Below, in pieces: positions 54,046 to 63,992 of a stretch of DNA of 64,000 nucleotides (position 1 is its first letter; the number at the start of each line of letters is the position of its first letter). The DNA comes from Roseospirillum parvum (lineage in GTDB: Bacteria; Pseudomonadota; Alphaproteobacteria; Rhodospirillales; Rhodospirillaceae). The DNA lies in assembly GCF_900100455.1 (NCBI RefSeq), contig NZ_FNCV01000001.1, forward strand, positions 227,093 to 291,092. The letters run 5' to 3'. The position numbers and the translations under genes were made by a program. The notes under the pieces are model-generated. The model made no database searches and was not told the DNA's origin. It saw nothing but the letters and a program-made list of their open reading frames with translations.

Positions 54046-55326
54046 ATGAGTTCCAGCCTCGACTACGCCACCACCCGCCAGGAGGTGCGCTTTCCCGGCG
54101 CCCACGGCCACGAACTGGCCGGCCGCCTGGAGCGGCCGCGCGGCGTGGCGCCGCGCGGGGTGGCGCTGTTCGCCCACTGCTTCACCTGCTCCAAGGACGT
54201 GCGGGCGGCGGCCCGGGTGTCGGCCGCCCTGGCCGGCAAGGGCTTCGCGGTGCTCAGCTTCGATTTTACCGGGCTCGGCGAGAGCGGCGGCGATTTCGCC
54301 GAGACCACCTTTTCCTCCAACGTCGAGGACCTGGTGGCGGCGGCCCGCTGGCTGGAGGAGCAGCACCATGGGCCGGGGCTGCTGGTCGGCCACAGCCTGG
54401 GCGGCGCGGCGGTACTGGCGGCGGCGCCCCGGTTGCCCGGGGTCAAGGCGGTGGCCACCCTGAACGCGCCCAGCGGCCCCGACCACGTGCGCCACCTGTT
54501 CGCCGAGCAGGTGGAGGAAATCCGCGGCGCCGGCGAGGCCGAGGTGACCCTGGCCGGGCGCCGCTTCACCATCCGCCGCCAGTTCGTCGAGGACATCGCC
54601 GAGCACGACCTGTTGGAGGGGCTGGGCCGGCTGGGCAAGGCGCTGCTGGTCTGCCACGCGCCGCGCGACGAGGTGGTGGGCATCGACAACGCCAGCCGCC
54701 TGTTCGCCGCCGCCCGCCATCCCAAGAGCTTCGTTTCGCTCGACGACGCCGACCACATGCTCAGCCGGCGGGCCGATTCGCGCTACGCCGCCGAGGTCAT
54801 CGCCGCCTGGGCCGGGCGCTATCTGGCCAGCGGCGAGGAAACGGCCGCCGCCCCCGAGACCGAGTCCGCCTATCAGGTCTCGGTGGTCGAGGCCGGCCAG
54901 GGCGGCCAGGACGGCCAGGACGGCTACGCCAACCAGGTTCGGGCCGGGCATCACCGCCTGATGGCCGACGAGCCGGCCGACCTCGGCGGCACCGATCGCG
55001 GCCCCAACCCCTACGATCTGCTGCTGGCCGCCCTGGGGGCCTGCACCGCCATCACCCTGCGCATGTACGCCCGGCGCAAGAAGCTGCCGCTGGAGGGTAT
55101 CGAGGTTGGGCTGAGGCACGAGAAGGTGCATGTGGACGACTGCCTGGACTGCGAGTCGGTCACCGGCAAGGTGGACGTCATCGAGCGCGAGATCACCCTG
55201 TCCGGCGATCTGGACGCAAAGACCCGGGACCGCCTGCTTGAGATCGCCGACAAATGCCCGGTGCACCGCACCCTGCACAACGAGGTTCGGGTGCGCAGCC
55301 GGCTGACCGGGACCGACCCGGGGTGA
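54046..55326 (+). CDS. alpha/beta hydrolase-OsmC fusion protein
   Basis: 426-residue fusion. Residues about 1-260 are an alpha/beta hydrolase ([24 protein letters not shown] with Ser, [18 protein letters not shown]). Residues about 285-420 are an OsmC-like peroxidase domain ([42 protein letters not shown] and [12 protein letters not shown], with two redox Cys). A short [10 protein letters not shown] linker joins them. The arrangement is known in several bacteria and likely handles organic hydroperoxides. Confidence 0.9.
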   Translation: MSSSLDYATTRQEVRFPGAHGHELAGRLERPRGVAPRGVALFAHCFTCSKDVRAAARVSAALAGKGFAVLSFDFTGLGESGGDFAETTFSSNVEDLVAAARWLEEQHHGPGLLVGHSLGGAAVLAAAPRLPGVKAVATLNAPSGPDHVRHLFAEQVEEIRGAGEAEVTLAGRRFTIRRQFVEDIAEHDLLEGLGRLGKALLVCHAPRDEVVGIDNASRLFAAARHPKSFVSLDDADHMLSRRADSRYAAEVIAAWAGRYLASGEETAAAPETESAYQVSVVEAGQGGQDGQDGYANQVRAGHHRLMADEPADLGGTDRGPNPYDLLLAALGACTAITLRMYARRKKLPLEGIEVGLRHEKVHVDDCLDCESVTGKVDVIEREITLSGDLDAKTRDRLLEIADKCPVHRTLHNEVRVRSRLTGTDPG

Positions 55327-55400
55327 GCCGGCGCCGGCCGCCCTTGCCGCCCAGCCGCCGGTTGGGTCATCATGTGTCCCGCAACCGAAGGTGACGTGGC

Positions 55401-57842
55401 ATGGTCGGGCGCTCGGTTTTGGGTTGGCGACAGGGAGAGAACGGGCACGGTGCCTTCGGCCTGATGCTGATGGCCGCCGTTGGCGTGCTGGTGCTGTGGT
55501 TCGCCTTCCAGGCCTGGACCGACTACCGCCACGAACTGGCCTTTGCCGAGAAGGACCTGCACGACCGGCTGACCCTGGTGCGCAGCCACCACCAGCACGC
55601 CTTCCACCTGATCGACGTCACCCTCCAGGCGCTGGTCGCCGAGGTCGAGCAGGCGCGCCGCTTCGGCACCCCTCGGGCGCCGCTGGAAGAGCACGAGAAC
55701 CTGCGGCGCCTCAGCGGCAGCGCCGAGGTGATCGGCTTCCTGGCCCTGATCGACCGGCGCGGGCGGGTCCGGGTGTCGTCCACCCACTATCCCCTCGATC
55801 CCACGGTGTGGGTCGAGGACCGGCCCTACTTCCAGGCCCTGGCCCAGGAGGACCGGCTGTTCGTCGGCGAGCCGATGCAGGCGCGCGGCGGCATCGATCA
55901 ATGGTTCCTGGGCATGGCGCGGCGCATCAACGATCCCGACGGCAGCTTCGCCGGGGTCGCCCTGGCCTCGGCCAGTCCGCTCTATTTCCAGGGTTTTTAT
56001 GGTTCGGGGACGGGTGTTGACGAACTCTCCACCCTGCTCATCAGTCCCGGCGGCCAGGTGGTGGCCGCCGCCGTGCCGGGGCTGGCGCCCGGGCAGTCGC
56101 TGATCGGCCACCCGCTGGCCGAGGCGGCCCGTCACCTGGAGCTGCCGCTGGACAGCCTGCGTCGTCAGCCGGGGCCGGAAACCGGGGGCCTGATCGAACG
56201 CCGGTCCGGCGCCCTGGTCGCCGTTTCGGAACTGGACAACGTGCCGCTGCGGCTGGTCATGGTGCAGCCGCTGAGGACGGTGATCCGCGCCTGGAGCGAG
56301 CGCCTGCTGCTCAACCTGCTGCTGCTGGCCATGGCGGTGACACTGCTGGGCGCGGTGTGGGTGGCCCTGCGGCGGGTCGAGGCGGAGCGCGACCGCTTCT
56401 TCGACGTCAGCCCGGAAATGGTCTGCGTGACCGGCTTCGACCACCGCCTGCGCCGCGTCAACCCGGCCTGGGAGGCGGTGCTGGGCTATCCGTCCGCCGA
56501 GCTGGTGGGGCGCGATTTCAACGAATTGCTCCACCCCAGGGACATCGACCCGACAGCCGACGCCGTGGCCCGGCTGGCCCAGGGCGAGGTGGTGCGCGAC
56601 CTGCGCAACCGGCTGATCGCCCGCGACGGGCACCAGGTGTGGTTGTCGTGGTCGGCGGTGGCCCATGGCGGCCGGGTCTATGCGGTGTCGCGCGACATCT
56701 CGGCCCAGGTCCAGGCCAGCCGCGCCCTGGAGGCCAGCGAGGCCCGCCTGCGCGGCATCTTCGACAACGTCATCGACGCCATCCTGATGCTCGACGAGGA
56801 GGGCAAGGTGCTGGCCGCCAACCGCACCGTGGAGCAGATCTTCGGCTACACGGCCAAACAACTGACCGGCCAGAACATCGCCCTCATCTCGGCCGACTGG
56901 GAGGCGACCCATCTGGAAAGCTTCGTCGGCCACTTCCTGGCCGCCGAGACCGAGATCCTGACCGCGCCGCCGGTGGTGGTGGCGGCGCGGCGCAGGGACG
57001 GCTCGCGCTTCCCGCTGGAGCTGGGCCTGAGCGAGGTGTGCGAGGAGGAGGGCGAGCGGGTGCTGATCGCCGTCTGCCGCGACATCACCGAACGCCAGCG
57101 CCTGGAGCAGATGAAGGACGAGGTGGTGGCCACCATCAGCCACGAGCTGCGCACCCCGATCACCGCCATCCACGGGGCGCTCGGGCTGCTCGCCGGCGGC
57201 CGCGCCGGGGAGCTGTCGGATAAGGCCGCGGGGCTGGTCCGGCTAGCCCACGACAACTGCCACCGGCTGGTCGAGTTGGTCAACGACATCCTCGACATCC
57301 ACCGTCTGGAGGCCGGCGGCATGCCCTTCACCCTGGCCCCGGTCGACCTCGCCCAGGTGGCCGCCCAGGCGGTCGCCGAGATGGCCACCTACGACAGCCA
57401 GTCCCAGGTCGAGCTGGTCCTGGACGGTGATGAGCCCGGCCTGATGGTGCGCGGCGACCAGCGCCGCCTGGGTCAGGTGCTGAGCAACCTGCTGTCCAAC
57501 GCGATCAAGTTCTCGCCGCCCGGGGGCCGGGTCGAGGTGCGCCTGCGGCCGGCCGGCGACTGGGTGGAGGTGGCGGTCATCGACCAGGGCCCCGGCATTC
57601 CCGCCGAACTGCGGCCACGGCTGTTCGAGCGCTTCACCCAGGGCAGCCCGCCGGGCACCGGCGGACGGCGCGGCAGCGGCCTTGGCCTGAGCATCGTCAA
57701 GGCCCTGCTGGACCGCCACCGGGGCCATGTGCAGGTGGACAGCGAGCCCGGGCAGGGGGCCACCTTCCGCGTCTACCTGCCGCGCCTCGACGGACCCGAG
57801 GACACCCTGCCCCGTCCGCCCGAGGAGGAAACGGCACCATGA
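55401..57842 (+). CDS. PAS sensor histidine kinase
   Basis: 813-residue membrane kinase. One N-terminal transmembrane helix (about 18-40) is followed by a roughly 260-residue periplasmic sensor domain and a second helix (LLLNLLLLAMAVTLLGAVWV, about 302-325). Two PAS domains follow (FFDVSPEMVCVTGFDHR and IFDNVIDAILMLDEEGK). The HisKA domain has VVATISHELRTPITAIHGAL with the phospho-His, and the ATPase has NLLSNAIKFSPPGG, VIDQGPGIP and GSGLGLSIVK. The next gene, a receiver protein, overlaps its stop by four bases. Confidence 0.93.
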   Translation: MVGRSVLGWRQGENGHGAFGLMLMAAVGVLVLWFAFQAWTDYRHELAFAEKDLHDRLTLVRSHHQHAFHLIDVTLQALVAEVEQARRFGTPRAPLEEHENLRRLSGSAEVIGFLALIDRRGRVRVSSTHYPLDPTVWVEDRPYFQALAQEDRLFVGEPMQARGGIDQWFLGMARRINDPDGSFAGVALASASPLYFQGFYGSGTGVDELSTLLISPGGQVVAAAVPGLAPGQSLIGHPLAEAARHLELPLDSLRRQPGPETGGLIERRSGALVAVSELDNVPLRLVMVQPLRTVIRAWSERLLLNLLLLAMAVTLLGAVWVALRRVEAERDRFFDVSPEMVCVTGFDHRLRRVNPAWEAVLGYPSAELVGRDFNELLHPRDIDPTADAVARLAQGEVVRDLRNRLIARDGHQVWLSWSAVAHGGRVYAVSRDISAQVQASRALEASEARLRGIFDNVIDAILMLDEEGKVLAANRTVEQIFGYTAKQLTGQNIALISADWEATHLESFVGHFLAAETEILTAPPVVVAARRRDGSRFPLELGLSEVCEEEGERVLIAVCRDITERQRLEQMKDEVVATISHELRTPITAIHGALGLLAGGRAGELSDKAAGLVRLAHDNCHRLVELVNDILDIHRLEAGGMPFTLAPVDLAQVAAQAVAEMATYDSQSQVELVLDGDEPGLMVRGDQRRLGQVLSNLLSNAIKFSPPGGRVEVRLRPAGDWVEVAVIDQGPGIPAELRPRLFERFTQGSPPGTGGRRGSGLGLSIVKALLDRHRGHVQVDSEPGQGATFRVYLPRLDGPEDTLPRPPEEETAP

Positions 57843-58333
57843 CTCCCCTTTCCGGCAACTGGCCGGCCGTCGATCTGGAACACGTCCTGCTGATCGAGGA
57901 CGACCCGGACATCCGCCAGGTGGTCGGCCTCGCCCTGGGCGACGTCGGTGGCCTTCGGGTCAGCGCCTGCGACGGCGGGCAGAGCGCCCTCGACACCCTG
58001 GACGGCTGGCTGGCCGAGCCGCCGGCCGACGACTGGATGCACCGCCTGCCGCAGTTGATCCTGCTCGATCTGATGATGCCCGGCATGGACGGCCGGCAGA
58101 CCCTGGCCCATCTCGGCGCGCGGTCGACCCTGGCCGGCCTGCCGGTGGTGATGATGACGGCGCGCGCCCACGCCCCGGCCGGGGTGCCGGGCGAGGGCAC
58201 CATCGGCCTGATCGCCAAGCCCTTCGACCCGATGACCCTGGCCGACCGGGTGCGCGACCTGTGGGAGGCGGCGCGCCGGCCCGGCCAGTGGCCGTGGCAT
58301 CGCCCGCCGGTCGCCACGGGAGGTGGCGTGTGA
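57839..58333 (+). CDS. single-domain response regulator
   Basis: 164-residue CheY-like receiver with no output domain. The acidic pair is in VLLIEDDPDIRQVV, the phospho-Asp in LILLDLMMPGMDG, and the conserved Lys in LIAKPFDPMTL. It overlaps the upstream kinase (ATGA) and the downstream Hpt gene (GTGA), so all are translated as one unit. It probably accepts phosphate from the neighbouring kinase. Confidence 0.9.
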   Translation: MTPLSGNWPAVDLEHVLLIEDDPDIRQVVGLALGDVGGLRVSACDGGQSALDTLDGWLAEPPADDWMHRLPQLILLDLMMPGMDGRQTLAHLGARSTLAGLPVVMMTARAHAPAGVPGEGTIGLIAKPFDPMTLADRVRDLWEAARRPGQWPWHRPPVATGGGV

Positions 58334-58983
58334 GGGGGCCAGCCAACCTTCAGGCCCTGGTCACCGACTACATCGCCGACATCCGGCTGCGCGGACCCGG
58401 GCCGGGCGATCTGGTCCGTCTGATCGGGCCCCGGCCAACCGACGAGGGCGCCCTGCGGCTGCATCGGCTGGCCGGCTCCCTGGGCTCGATGGGCTTCGCC
58501 GAGGCCGGGCGTCTGGCCGGGGCGCTGGATGTGCTGGTCATGGCCGGCCACCGGGCGCCCGACGATCCCCGCTGGCGGGCCCAGGCGATGGCCCTGGCCG
58601 AGGCGTTGGGGAATGCCCTGGGCACCCTGGAGCCGGCCGCCTCGGGTCTGCTCGGCGGCCCCGGCGGGATCGGTGGCGGCGCCACCCCGGGCATCGAGCC
58701 GGACCGCTGGCTGATCGTCGTCAACGACCCGCAACCCGGGCTGGCCGCCTGTCTGGCCGGGATGCTGGCCGGGGTCGGCTTCACCGCGGAGACGGCGGTC
58801 GGGCCGCCGGCCGCCGGGCAGGAACTGGCCCAGCGGCTGGGGGCCCATCTGGTGGTCGGGCCGTCTCCCGAGGCGCCCCGCCATCCCCACCTCGATCCCC
58901 GGCCACCGACCCTGCCCGGGCGGCTGATCGAGGCGGTGACCCGCAGTCTGGCGCCGGTTGGGCAGGCGGCCCTGGGTGATTGA
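58330..58983 (+). CDS. Hpt-like phosphotransfer protein with a pseudo-receiver
   Basis: 217-residue protein. Residues about 35-100 look like a histidine-phosphotransfer domain with the His in LRLHRLAGSLGSMGFAEAGRLAGAL. Residues about 125-190 resemble a receiver fold (DRWLIVVNDPQPGLAACLAGML) but have no phospho-Asp where expected (HLVVGPSPE), so it is probably a pseudo-receiver. GTG start at 58330 overlaps the upstream stop. The domain calls rest on pattern, not on search. Confidence 0.65.
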   Translation: MRGPANLQALVTDYIADIRLRGPGPGDLVRLIGPRPTDEGALRLHRLAGSLGSMGFAEAGRLAGALDVLVMAGHRAPDDPRWRAQAMALAEALGNALGTLEPAASGLLGGPGGIGGGATPGIEPDRWLIVVNDPQPGLAACLAGMLAGVGFTAETAVGPPAAGQELAQRLGAHLVVGPSPEAPRHPHLDPRPPTLPGRLIEAVTRSLAPVGQAALGD

Positions 58984-59049
58984 CAGCGGCCGGGGCTGCC
59001 AGGAGACTTTGCTCCTCTGACTTTGCCCCTCTGGCGGGGAGAGGGAAAC

Positions 59050-61608
59050 GTGGCGGCGCGGCGGCAACGGGGATGGAGCGAACGGGTGGCCGGCTGGCTG
59101 GTCGGGCCCCAGTTGGCGGATGAGTTGGCGGATGGGTTGGCGGATGGGTTGGCGCGCGAACCGGCCCGCCACGCCAGCGGCGGGATGGCCCCCGGCGAGG
59201 CGGCCGGTCTCCTCGTTGCCGGCGTCTCGTCGCGGGCCCGGCATCTGTTCGCGGCGCTGCATGTGGCGGCTGGCGCGGTGGCCTGGGGGCTGACCGGCTG
59301 GTGGCCGCCGCTGGTCGCCCCGCTGCTGATAATCGGGTTGGTGATCGGGGTGGGGCTGGGCCGGCGGGCCCGCGCCTCGGCCGTCTGGGGGCGCTGGGCG
59401 CCGTCCCTGATGGCCCTGCCCGCCGGGCTGATATGGGCCGTGTTGGGCCTGGATCTTGGATCGGCGAGCGGGGTCGCCGTGGCCCTCGCCGGGCCGCTGA
59501 TCGCCCTGCCGCTGATCGCCGGTTCGGCCCCGGCGGCGCTGCTGCTGGTCGGCCCGCCGGGGCTCTCCCTGCTGGCGCTGCTGGGGTGGGGGCCGGGGCT
59601 GGCCTGTCTGGCCGGGCTGCTGGTGGTTACCCTGGCGCTGTTCCGGCACCGCCTGGAAGCCGCCGCCCAGGCGCTGGCGACGCGGCGGCTGCGCCAGCGC
59701 ATCGACAGCGCGCGCGACAGCTTCCGGGTGCTGGCCGAGAACGCCTCGGACCTGATCAGCATCGTCGACTCGCTGGGCGAGATCCATTTCCAGAACCCGG
59801 CCTCGCAGCGCGTGCTGGGCTACTGGCCGGGCGAGCTGGAGGGCAGCAATTTGGGCGATCTGGCCCACCCGGACGACCTGCCCGGGCTGATCGACTTCCT
59901 GGCCCGCGCCGTCGACAGCCCGGCCGACGACCCCGAGCGCCGGCCGGGGCTGCAACTGCGCATCAGGAACCGCGAGGGCGACTATCGCCGTCTTGCCCTG
60001 ATCGGCCAGTCGGTGCCCGATCTGCCCTATGCCCCGGCGGCGGTGGTCACCGCCAAGGACGTCACCGCCGAGCACCAGGCGGCCGAATACCTGCGCCAGG
60101 CGCGCGACCGGGCCGAGCAGGCGGGGCAGGCCAAGGCCGAGTTCCTGGCCACCATGAGCCACGAGATCCGCACCCCGATGAGCGGCCTTCTGGGGCTGAT
60201 CGACCTGCTCGCCCGGACCGACCTTCAGCCCGAGCAGCGGCGCTACCTGGACCTGCTGGCGACCACCGGCCAGCATCTGTTCGACCTGCTCAACGACATC
60301 CTCGACTTCTCCAAGATCGAGGCCGGCCGGCTCGACCTGCGCGAGGCGCCGTTCAGCTTGCCCGAGCTGGTCTCGGCGACGGTCGACCTGATGACCATGC
60401 GGGCCGAGGAGAAGGGCCTGGCTCTGAGCGCCGAGGTCGATCCGGCGCTGCCGCCGTTGTGGATCGGCGACGAGCGGCTGGTCCGCCAGATCCTGGTCAA
60501 TCTGGTCGGCAACGCCCTGAAGTTCACCGAGCGGGGCGGCGTCACGGTGCACGTCGGGCCGGCCGGGGACGCCCCGCCCGACGCTCCGCCGGCGACTCCC
60601 CGGGGGGTGGTCTTCTCGGTCCGCGACACCGGCATCGGCATCCCGCCGGAAAAGCGCGAGGCGATCTTCGAGTCCTTCGCCCAGCTCGACACCTCGCGCA
60701 CCCGGCGCTTTGGCGGCACCGGGCTGGGGCTGGCCATCTGCCGGCGGCTGGTCGAGCTGATGGGCGGCTGGATCGAGGTCGACAGCCAACCCGGCCGGGG
60801 CAGCACCTTCCGCTTCCAGATCCGCCTCGAGCCGTGCCCGGAGCGGCGTCGGGCGCGGCGGGGCGAGGACAGCGCCGAGCGCCCGTCGTGGCGCTTCGCG
60901 CCGGCCCGGCTGCTGCTGGTCGACGACAGCGCGTTGAACCGCATGGTGCTGCGCGGCCTGCTGGCCGGGCATCCCTTCGAGCTGAGCGAGGCGGAGGATG
61001 GCCGCGCCGCGCTCGACCGCCTGGAGGCCGAGGCGCCGCCTTTCGATCTGGTCATCATGGACATGCAGATGCCGCGCCTGGACGGCATCGAGGTGCTGCG
61101 CCGCCTGCGCGCCCGCGAGGCCCGCCTGGGCCTGGCGCGGACCCGGGTGATGATCCTCTCGGCCACCGCCCTGGCCGAGGACCGGACGGCGGCACTGGCC
61201 GCCGGCTGTGACGAGTTCGCCATGAAGCCGCTGCGTCCGGGGGCCCTGGAGCGTCTGCTCGGCCGCCTGCTGCCGCGCACGCCGGAAGCGGCGGAGGGCG
61301 ATGACGGCGAGTCGGCGGAGAGTCCCGCCGGCCCCGATCTGTCCAGCCTGCTGCCCCGTTTCGTGGCCCGCGCCGGGGCCGGTCTGCCGGCCCTGGAGGC
61401 GGCCATCGCGGCGGCCGACTGGCCCGAACTGGGCCGCCTTGCCCATGGCCTGAAGGGCGACAGCGCGCTGGTCGGGGCGAGCGATGTCACCCACCTTGCC
61501 CGCGCCCTGGAGGGCGCCGCCGCGCGGGCCGACGGTGGCGAGGCCGAGGCGGTGCGCGCCGGCCTTGAGGCGGCTCTGGCCGAACTGGCCGAGAACGGGG
61601 CCGCCTGA
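59050..61608 (+). CDS. hybrid histidine kinase with PAS, receiver and Hpt domains
   Basis: 852-residue multidomain kinase. After a hydrophilic N-terminus with LADELADGLADGLA repeats come about six membrane helices (residues 60-210), a PAS domain (FRVLAENASDLISIVDSLGEIHF), HisKA (FLATMSHEIRTPMSGLLGLI), ATPase (NLVGNALKFTERGG, DTGIGIP, GTGLGLAICRRLVE), receiver (LLLVDDSALNRMVL, LVIMDMQMPRLDGIE, AMKPLRPG) and a C-terminal Hpt (LAHGLKGDSALVGA). GTG at 59050 has a GAGAGGG ribosome-binding site; a TTG at 59023 is the alternative. Confidence 0.9.
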   Translation: MAARRQRGWSERVAGWLVGPQLADELADGLADGLAREPARHASGGMAPGEAAGLLVAGVSSRARHLFAALHVAAGAVAWGLTGWWPPLVAPLLIIGLVIGVGLGRRARASAVWGRWAPSLMALPAGLIWAVLGLDLGSASGVAVALAGPLIALPLIAGSAPAALLLVGPPGLSLLALLGWGPGLACLAGLLVVTLALFRHRLEAAAQALATRRLRQRIDSARDSFRVLAENASDLISIVDSLGEIHFQNPASQRVLGYWPGELEGSNLGDLAHPDDLPGLIDFLARAVDSPADDPERRPGLQLRIRNREGDYRRLALIGQSVPDLPYAPAAVVTAKDVTAEHQAAEYLRQARDRAEQAGQAKAEFLATMSHEIRTPMSGLLGLIDLLARTDLQPEQRRYLDLLATTGQHLFDLLNDILDFSKIEAGRLDLREAPFSLPELVSATVDLMTMRAEEKGLALSAEVDPALPPLWIGDERLVRQILVNLVGNALKFTERGGVTVHVGPAGDAPPDAPPATPRGVVFSVRDTGIGIPPEKREAIFESFAQLDTSRTRRFGGTGLGLAICRRLVELMGGWIEVDSQPGRGSTFRFQIRLEPCPERRRARRGEDSAERPSWRFAPARLLLVDDSALNRMVLRGLLAGHPFELSEAEDGRAALDRLEAEAPPFDLVIMDMQMPRLDGIEVLRRLRAREARLGLARTRVMILSATALAEDRTAALAAGCDEFAMKPLRPGALERLLGRLLPRTPEAAEGDDGESAESPAGPDLSSLLPRFVARAGAGLPALEAAIAAADWPELGRLAHGLKGDSALVGASDVTHLARALEGAAARADGGEAEAVRAGLEAALAELAENGAA
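59113..59154 (+). repeat. 12-bp in-frame tandem repeat
   Basis: Three units of ttggcggatgag/ggg (59113-59124, 59125-59136, 59137-59148) plus a half unit, encoding LADE-LADG-LADG-LA in the N-terminal tail of the hybrid kinase. Confidence 0.9.
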
Positions 61609-61628
61609 TCCGCGTCGCCTTGGCCCTG

Positions 61629-63791
61629 CTATCTGCTTGAAGGCCGTGCGTGCCAGGGCCGCGCGGTGCCCGGCGGGCGGGCCTGGCGCAGGCGGGGGGC
61701 GTCGGCGGCGAGCCACACCGCGTGGGCGCCGCCGGCTTTCAGGCTCGCTCGGTCAATGATCCGGGTGTCCGGGCAGAGGGGCGGCCGGGGCAGGCCGTTG
61801 GTGAGCACCAGCACGGCGACCCGGCCGCAGTCCTCGACCGCCGCCCGGGCCGTGAACGGCAGCGCCACGCCGCTGGCCAGCCGGCCGTCCGGGCCCGGGC
61901 GCAGGCAGCCCTCGGGGCCGCAGCGCACGGCGCCCTGGCGCACCCCCGGGGCGAGGTCGCCACGGGCCGGGCCGAAGCGGGCCGCCCACTGCGCGCGGGT
62001 CCACGAGTCGGCGCGCCCCGGAGTGGTCAGGTAGCCGCCCTGGCCGTCGCCCAGGGCGATCACCCGGCCTTGCGGGCCGATCAGCAGGTCGGGCGGCGGG
62101 CCCAGCCAGGGGGCGGCCAGCGCGCCGGCCAGCAGGGGCAGGCCGAGCCAGCGCCGGCGGCCGCGCACCAGGCACAGCAGCAGCCCTCCGGCGACGGCGG
62201 CGAGCAGGCCCCAGGCCGGCACGTCCGGCACCCGGGCGGCGGCCCCGGGCAGCCCGGCCACCCAGCGGGCGGCGGCCATCATCACTTCCAGCCCCAGGCC
62301 CATGGGGACCAGCGCCAGATGCTCCAGCCCGAGCGGCATCAAGAGCAGGGCGAGCAGGCCGAAAGGCATCACCCACAGCCCCATCCACGGCACGGCGAGC
62401 AGGTTGCCGAGCAGCCCATAGGCGGCCAGACGGTTGAAATGAAAGGCCGCGAAAGGCGCGGTGGCAGCCCCGGCGACGAGCGTGGTCAGGGCCACCCCGG
62501 CGATATACAGCGCCAGATGCCGGGGCCACGTCGGGCGCTCGCCGAGAACCCGCTGGCGCAGCGGTCGGGCGGCGCCCTCGTAGACCGCGACCAGGGCGGT
62601 GACGGCGGCGAACGACATCTGGAAGGCCGGGCTGACCAGGGCTTCCGGCTGGACCAGCAGGATCAGCCCGGCGGCCCAGGCCACCCCGTTCAGCGACAGG
62701 GCGGTGCGGTCGGCCAATACCGCGCCCAGCACCAGGGCGATCATGACAAAGGCCCGCTGGGCGCTGATCGGCGCCCCGGCCAGCAACAGGTAGAGGCCGG
62801 CCACCAACAGGGCGGCGGCGGCGGTGGGCTTTTTCAGGTCGAGCCGCCCGGCCAGCGCCGGCACCGCCGCCAGCCCGCGGCGCAGGGCGACGAAGGCGAG
62901 GCCGGCGACCAGGGTCATGTGCAGGCCGGAGATGGCCAGCAGGTGGGCCACCCCGGCGTCGCGGAAGGCCTGCCAGGTGGCCTCGTCGACGCCGCCCCGG
63001 TGGCCGGTCAGCAGGGCCACCGCCACCGCTCCCGGCTGGTCGTCCAGGCGGGGAAACAGCGCTGCCTCGGGCAGGGCCCGGGCGATGCGCCGGGCCACCG
63101 TCTGGCGCAGATCGGCCAGGGTCAGGGCGAGGGCGGCGCCGACTCCCGGCGGCTCGGTCAGTGGCAACAGGCGCCACGGGCCGACCGCGTAGCCCACCCC
63201 GCCCAGACCCTGGAACCAGGCCCGGCGCGGGAAGTCGAAGCCGCCCGGGGCGGCCGGCGGCGGCGGCGGCAGGACCACGGCATCCAGCTCGATGCGCCGG
63301 CCCGGCTCGGGGGGCGACCCGGCCACGGTCAGGCGCAGGCGGCGCGGCGTCGCCTCGGGGTCGAGGTCGGGCAGGCTGAGGCGGTCCAGGGTCACCCGGT
63401 GGCGCGCCCCCTTGGGCTCCACGTCGACCACCCGCCCGGCCACCGGCAGCGGCCCCAGGCGCTGGTCGATCACCGGCGCCGCGACCCAGGCCGAGCGCAC
63501 CGTGCCGGCGCCCAGGCCGAGCACCGCCGCCAGCAGCAGCAGGGCGGCGACCGGCAGTCCGCCGCCCAGCCGGCGGCCCGTGGTGAGGGCCAGCCCGGCC
63601 AGGACCATCGCCCCGGCCAACAGCCCCAGGCACAGGCCGGCCGAGGGTTCGCGCGGCAGGGCGAAGTACAGCCCCACCCCGGCGCCCAGGGCAACCGGCA
63701 GCCACAGGCCCCAGCGGGGCGGCGGGCTGGCCCGCCGCAGGCCCCAGCGGGGCGGCGGGCTGGCCCGCCCGGCCGGTGTGGTGCGGCCCAT
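61629..63791 (-). CDS. comEC: ComEC/Rec2-family DNA internalisation channel
   Basis: 720-residue inner-membrane protein expected to move single-stranded DNA into the cytoplasm during transformation. The N-terminal DUF4131-like region has LPVAGRVVDVEPKGARHRVTL. The Competence domain shows AVALLTGHRGGVDEATWQAFRDAGVAHLLAISGLHMTLVAGL (in parts) and LSPAFQ-like LVSPAFQMSFAAV. The C-terminal domain lacks the HxHxDH metal site of full-length ComEC, as often in alphaproteobacteria. The ATG at 63791 begins MGRTTPAGRASPPP; the next 30 residues hold an 11-residue duplication. Confidence 0.9.
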   Translation of the reverse strand: MGRTTPAGRASPPPRWGLRRASPPPRWGLWLPVALGAGVGLYFALPREPSAGLCLGLLAGAMVLAGLALTTGRRLGGGLPVAALLLLAAVLGLGAGTVRSAWVAAPVIDQRLGPLPVAGRVVDVEPKGARHRVTLDRLSLPDLDPEATPRRLRLTVAGSPPEPGRRIELDAVVLPPPPPAAPGGFDFPRRAWFQGLGGVGYAVGPWRLLPLTEPPGVGAALALTLADLRQTVARRIARALPEAALFPRLDDQPGAVAVALLTGHRGGVDEATWQAFRDAGVAHLLAISGLHMTLVAGLAFVALRRGLAAVPALAGRLDLKKPTAAAALLVAGLYLLLAGAPISAQRAFVMIALVLGAVLADRTALSLNGVAWAAGLILLVQPEALVSPAFQMSFAAVTALVAVYEGAARPLRQRVLGERPTWPRHLALYIAGVALTTLVAGAATAPFAAFHFNRLAAYGLLGNLLAVPWMGLWVMPFGLLALLLMPLGLEHLALVPMGLGLEVMMAAARWVAGLPGAAARVPDVPAWGLLAAVAGGLLLCLVRGRRRWLGLPLLAGALAAPWLGPPPDLLIGPQGRVIALGDGQGGYLTTPGRADSWTRAQWAARFGPARGDLAPGVRQGAVRCGPEGCLRPGPDGRLASGVALPFTARAAVEDCGRVAVLVLTNGLPRPPLCPDTRIIDRASLKAGGAHAVWLAADAPRLRQARPPGTARPWHARPSSR
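63705..63770. repeat. 33-bp in-frame tandem duplication in comEC
   Basis: Two copies of a 33-base unit starting caggccccagcggggcgg (63705-63737 and 63738-63770), encoding ASPPPRWGLRR and ASPPPRWGLWL in the cytoplasmic N-terminus of ComEC. Confidence 0.9.
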
Positions 63792-63992
63792 GGTGATCCC
63801 GTCTCCCGGTCCCGAAACGCCTGTCTTGCTGCACTGCGGTGCGGTTTGTGCTACACGAGAGCATGCTACACGCGGTGTGCGGCGGCGCAATCCACTCCCC
63901 GATGCGCCGGCCCACGTTCCGCCCGTTGCCCGTCCGTTGCCCGCCGTCGCCCGCGCGACGGCGTGTCGTTCCCTGTCCGCTTCAGGAAAAAG

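Noticed and set aside
57697..61716. Very long open frame antisense to the signalling cluster
   Set aside because: It reads as Gly/Arg/Gln/Pro-rich low complexity with no domain and exists because GC-rich codons rarely form stops in the opposite frames. The plus-strand genes carry complete conserved motifs.
61629..63791. ComEC considered truncated because its beta-lactamase metal site is missing
   Set aside because: The Competence domain is complete and the C-terminal region is continuous. Many alphaproteobacterial ComEC proteins lack these residues, so truncation is not supported.
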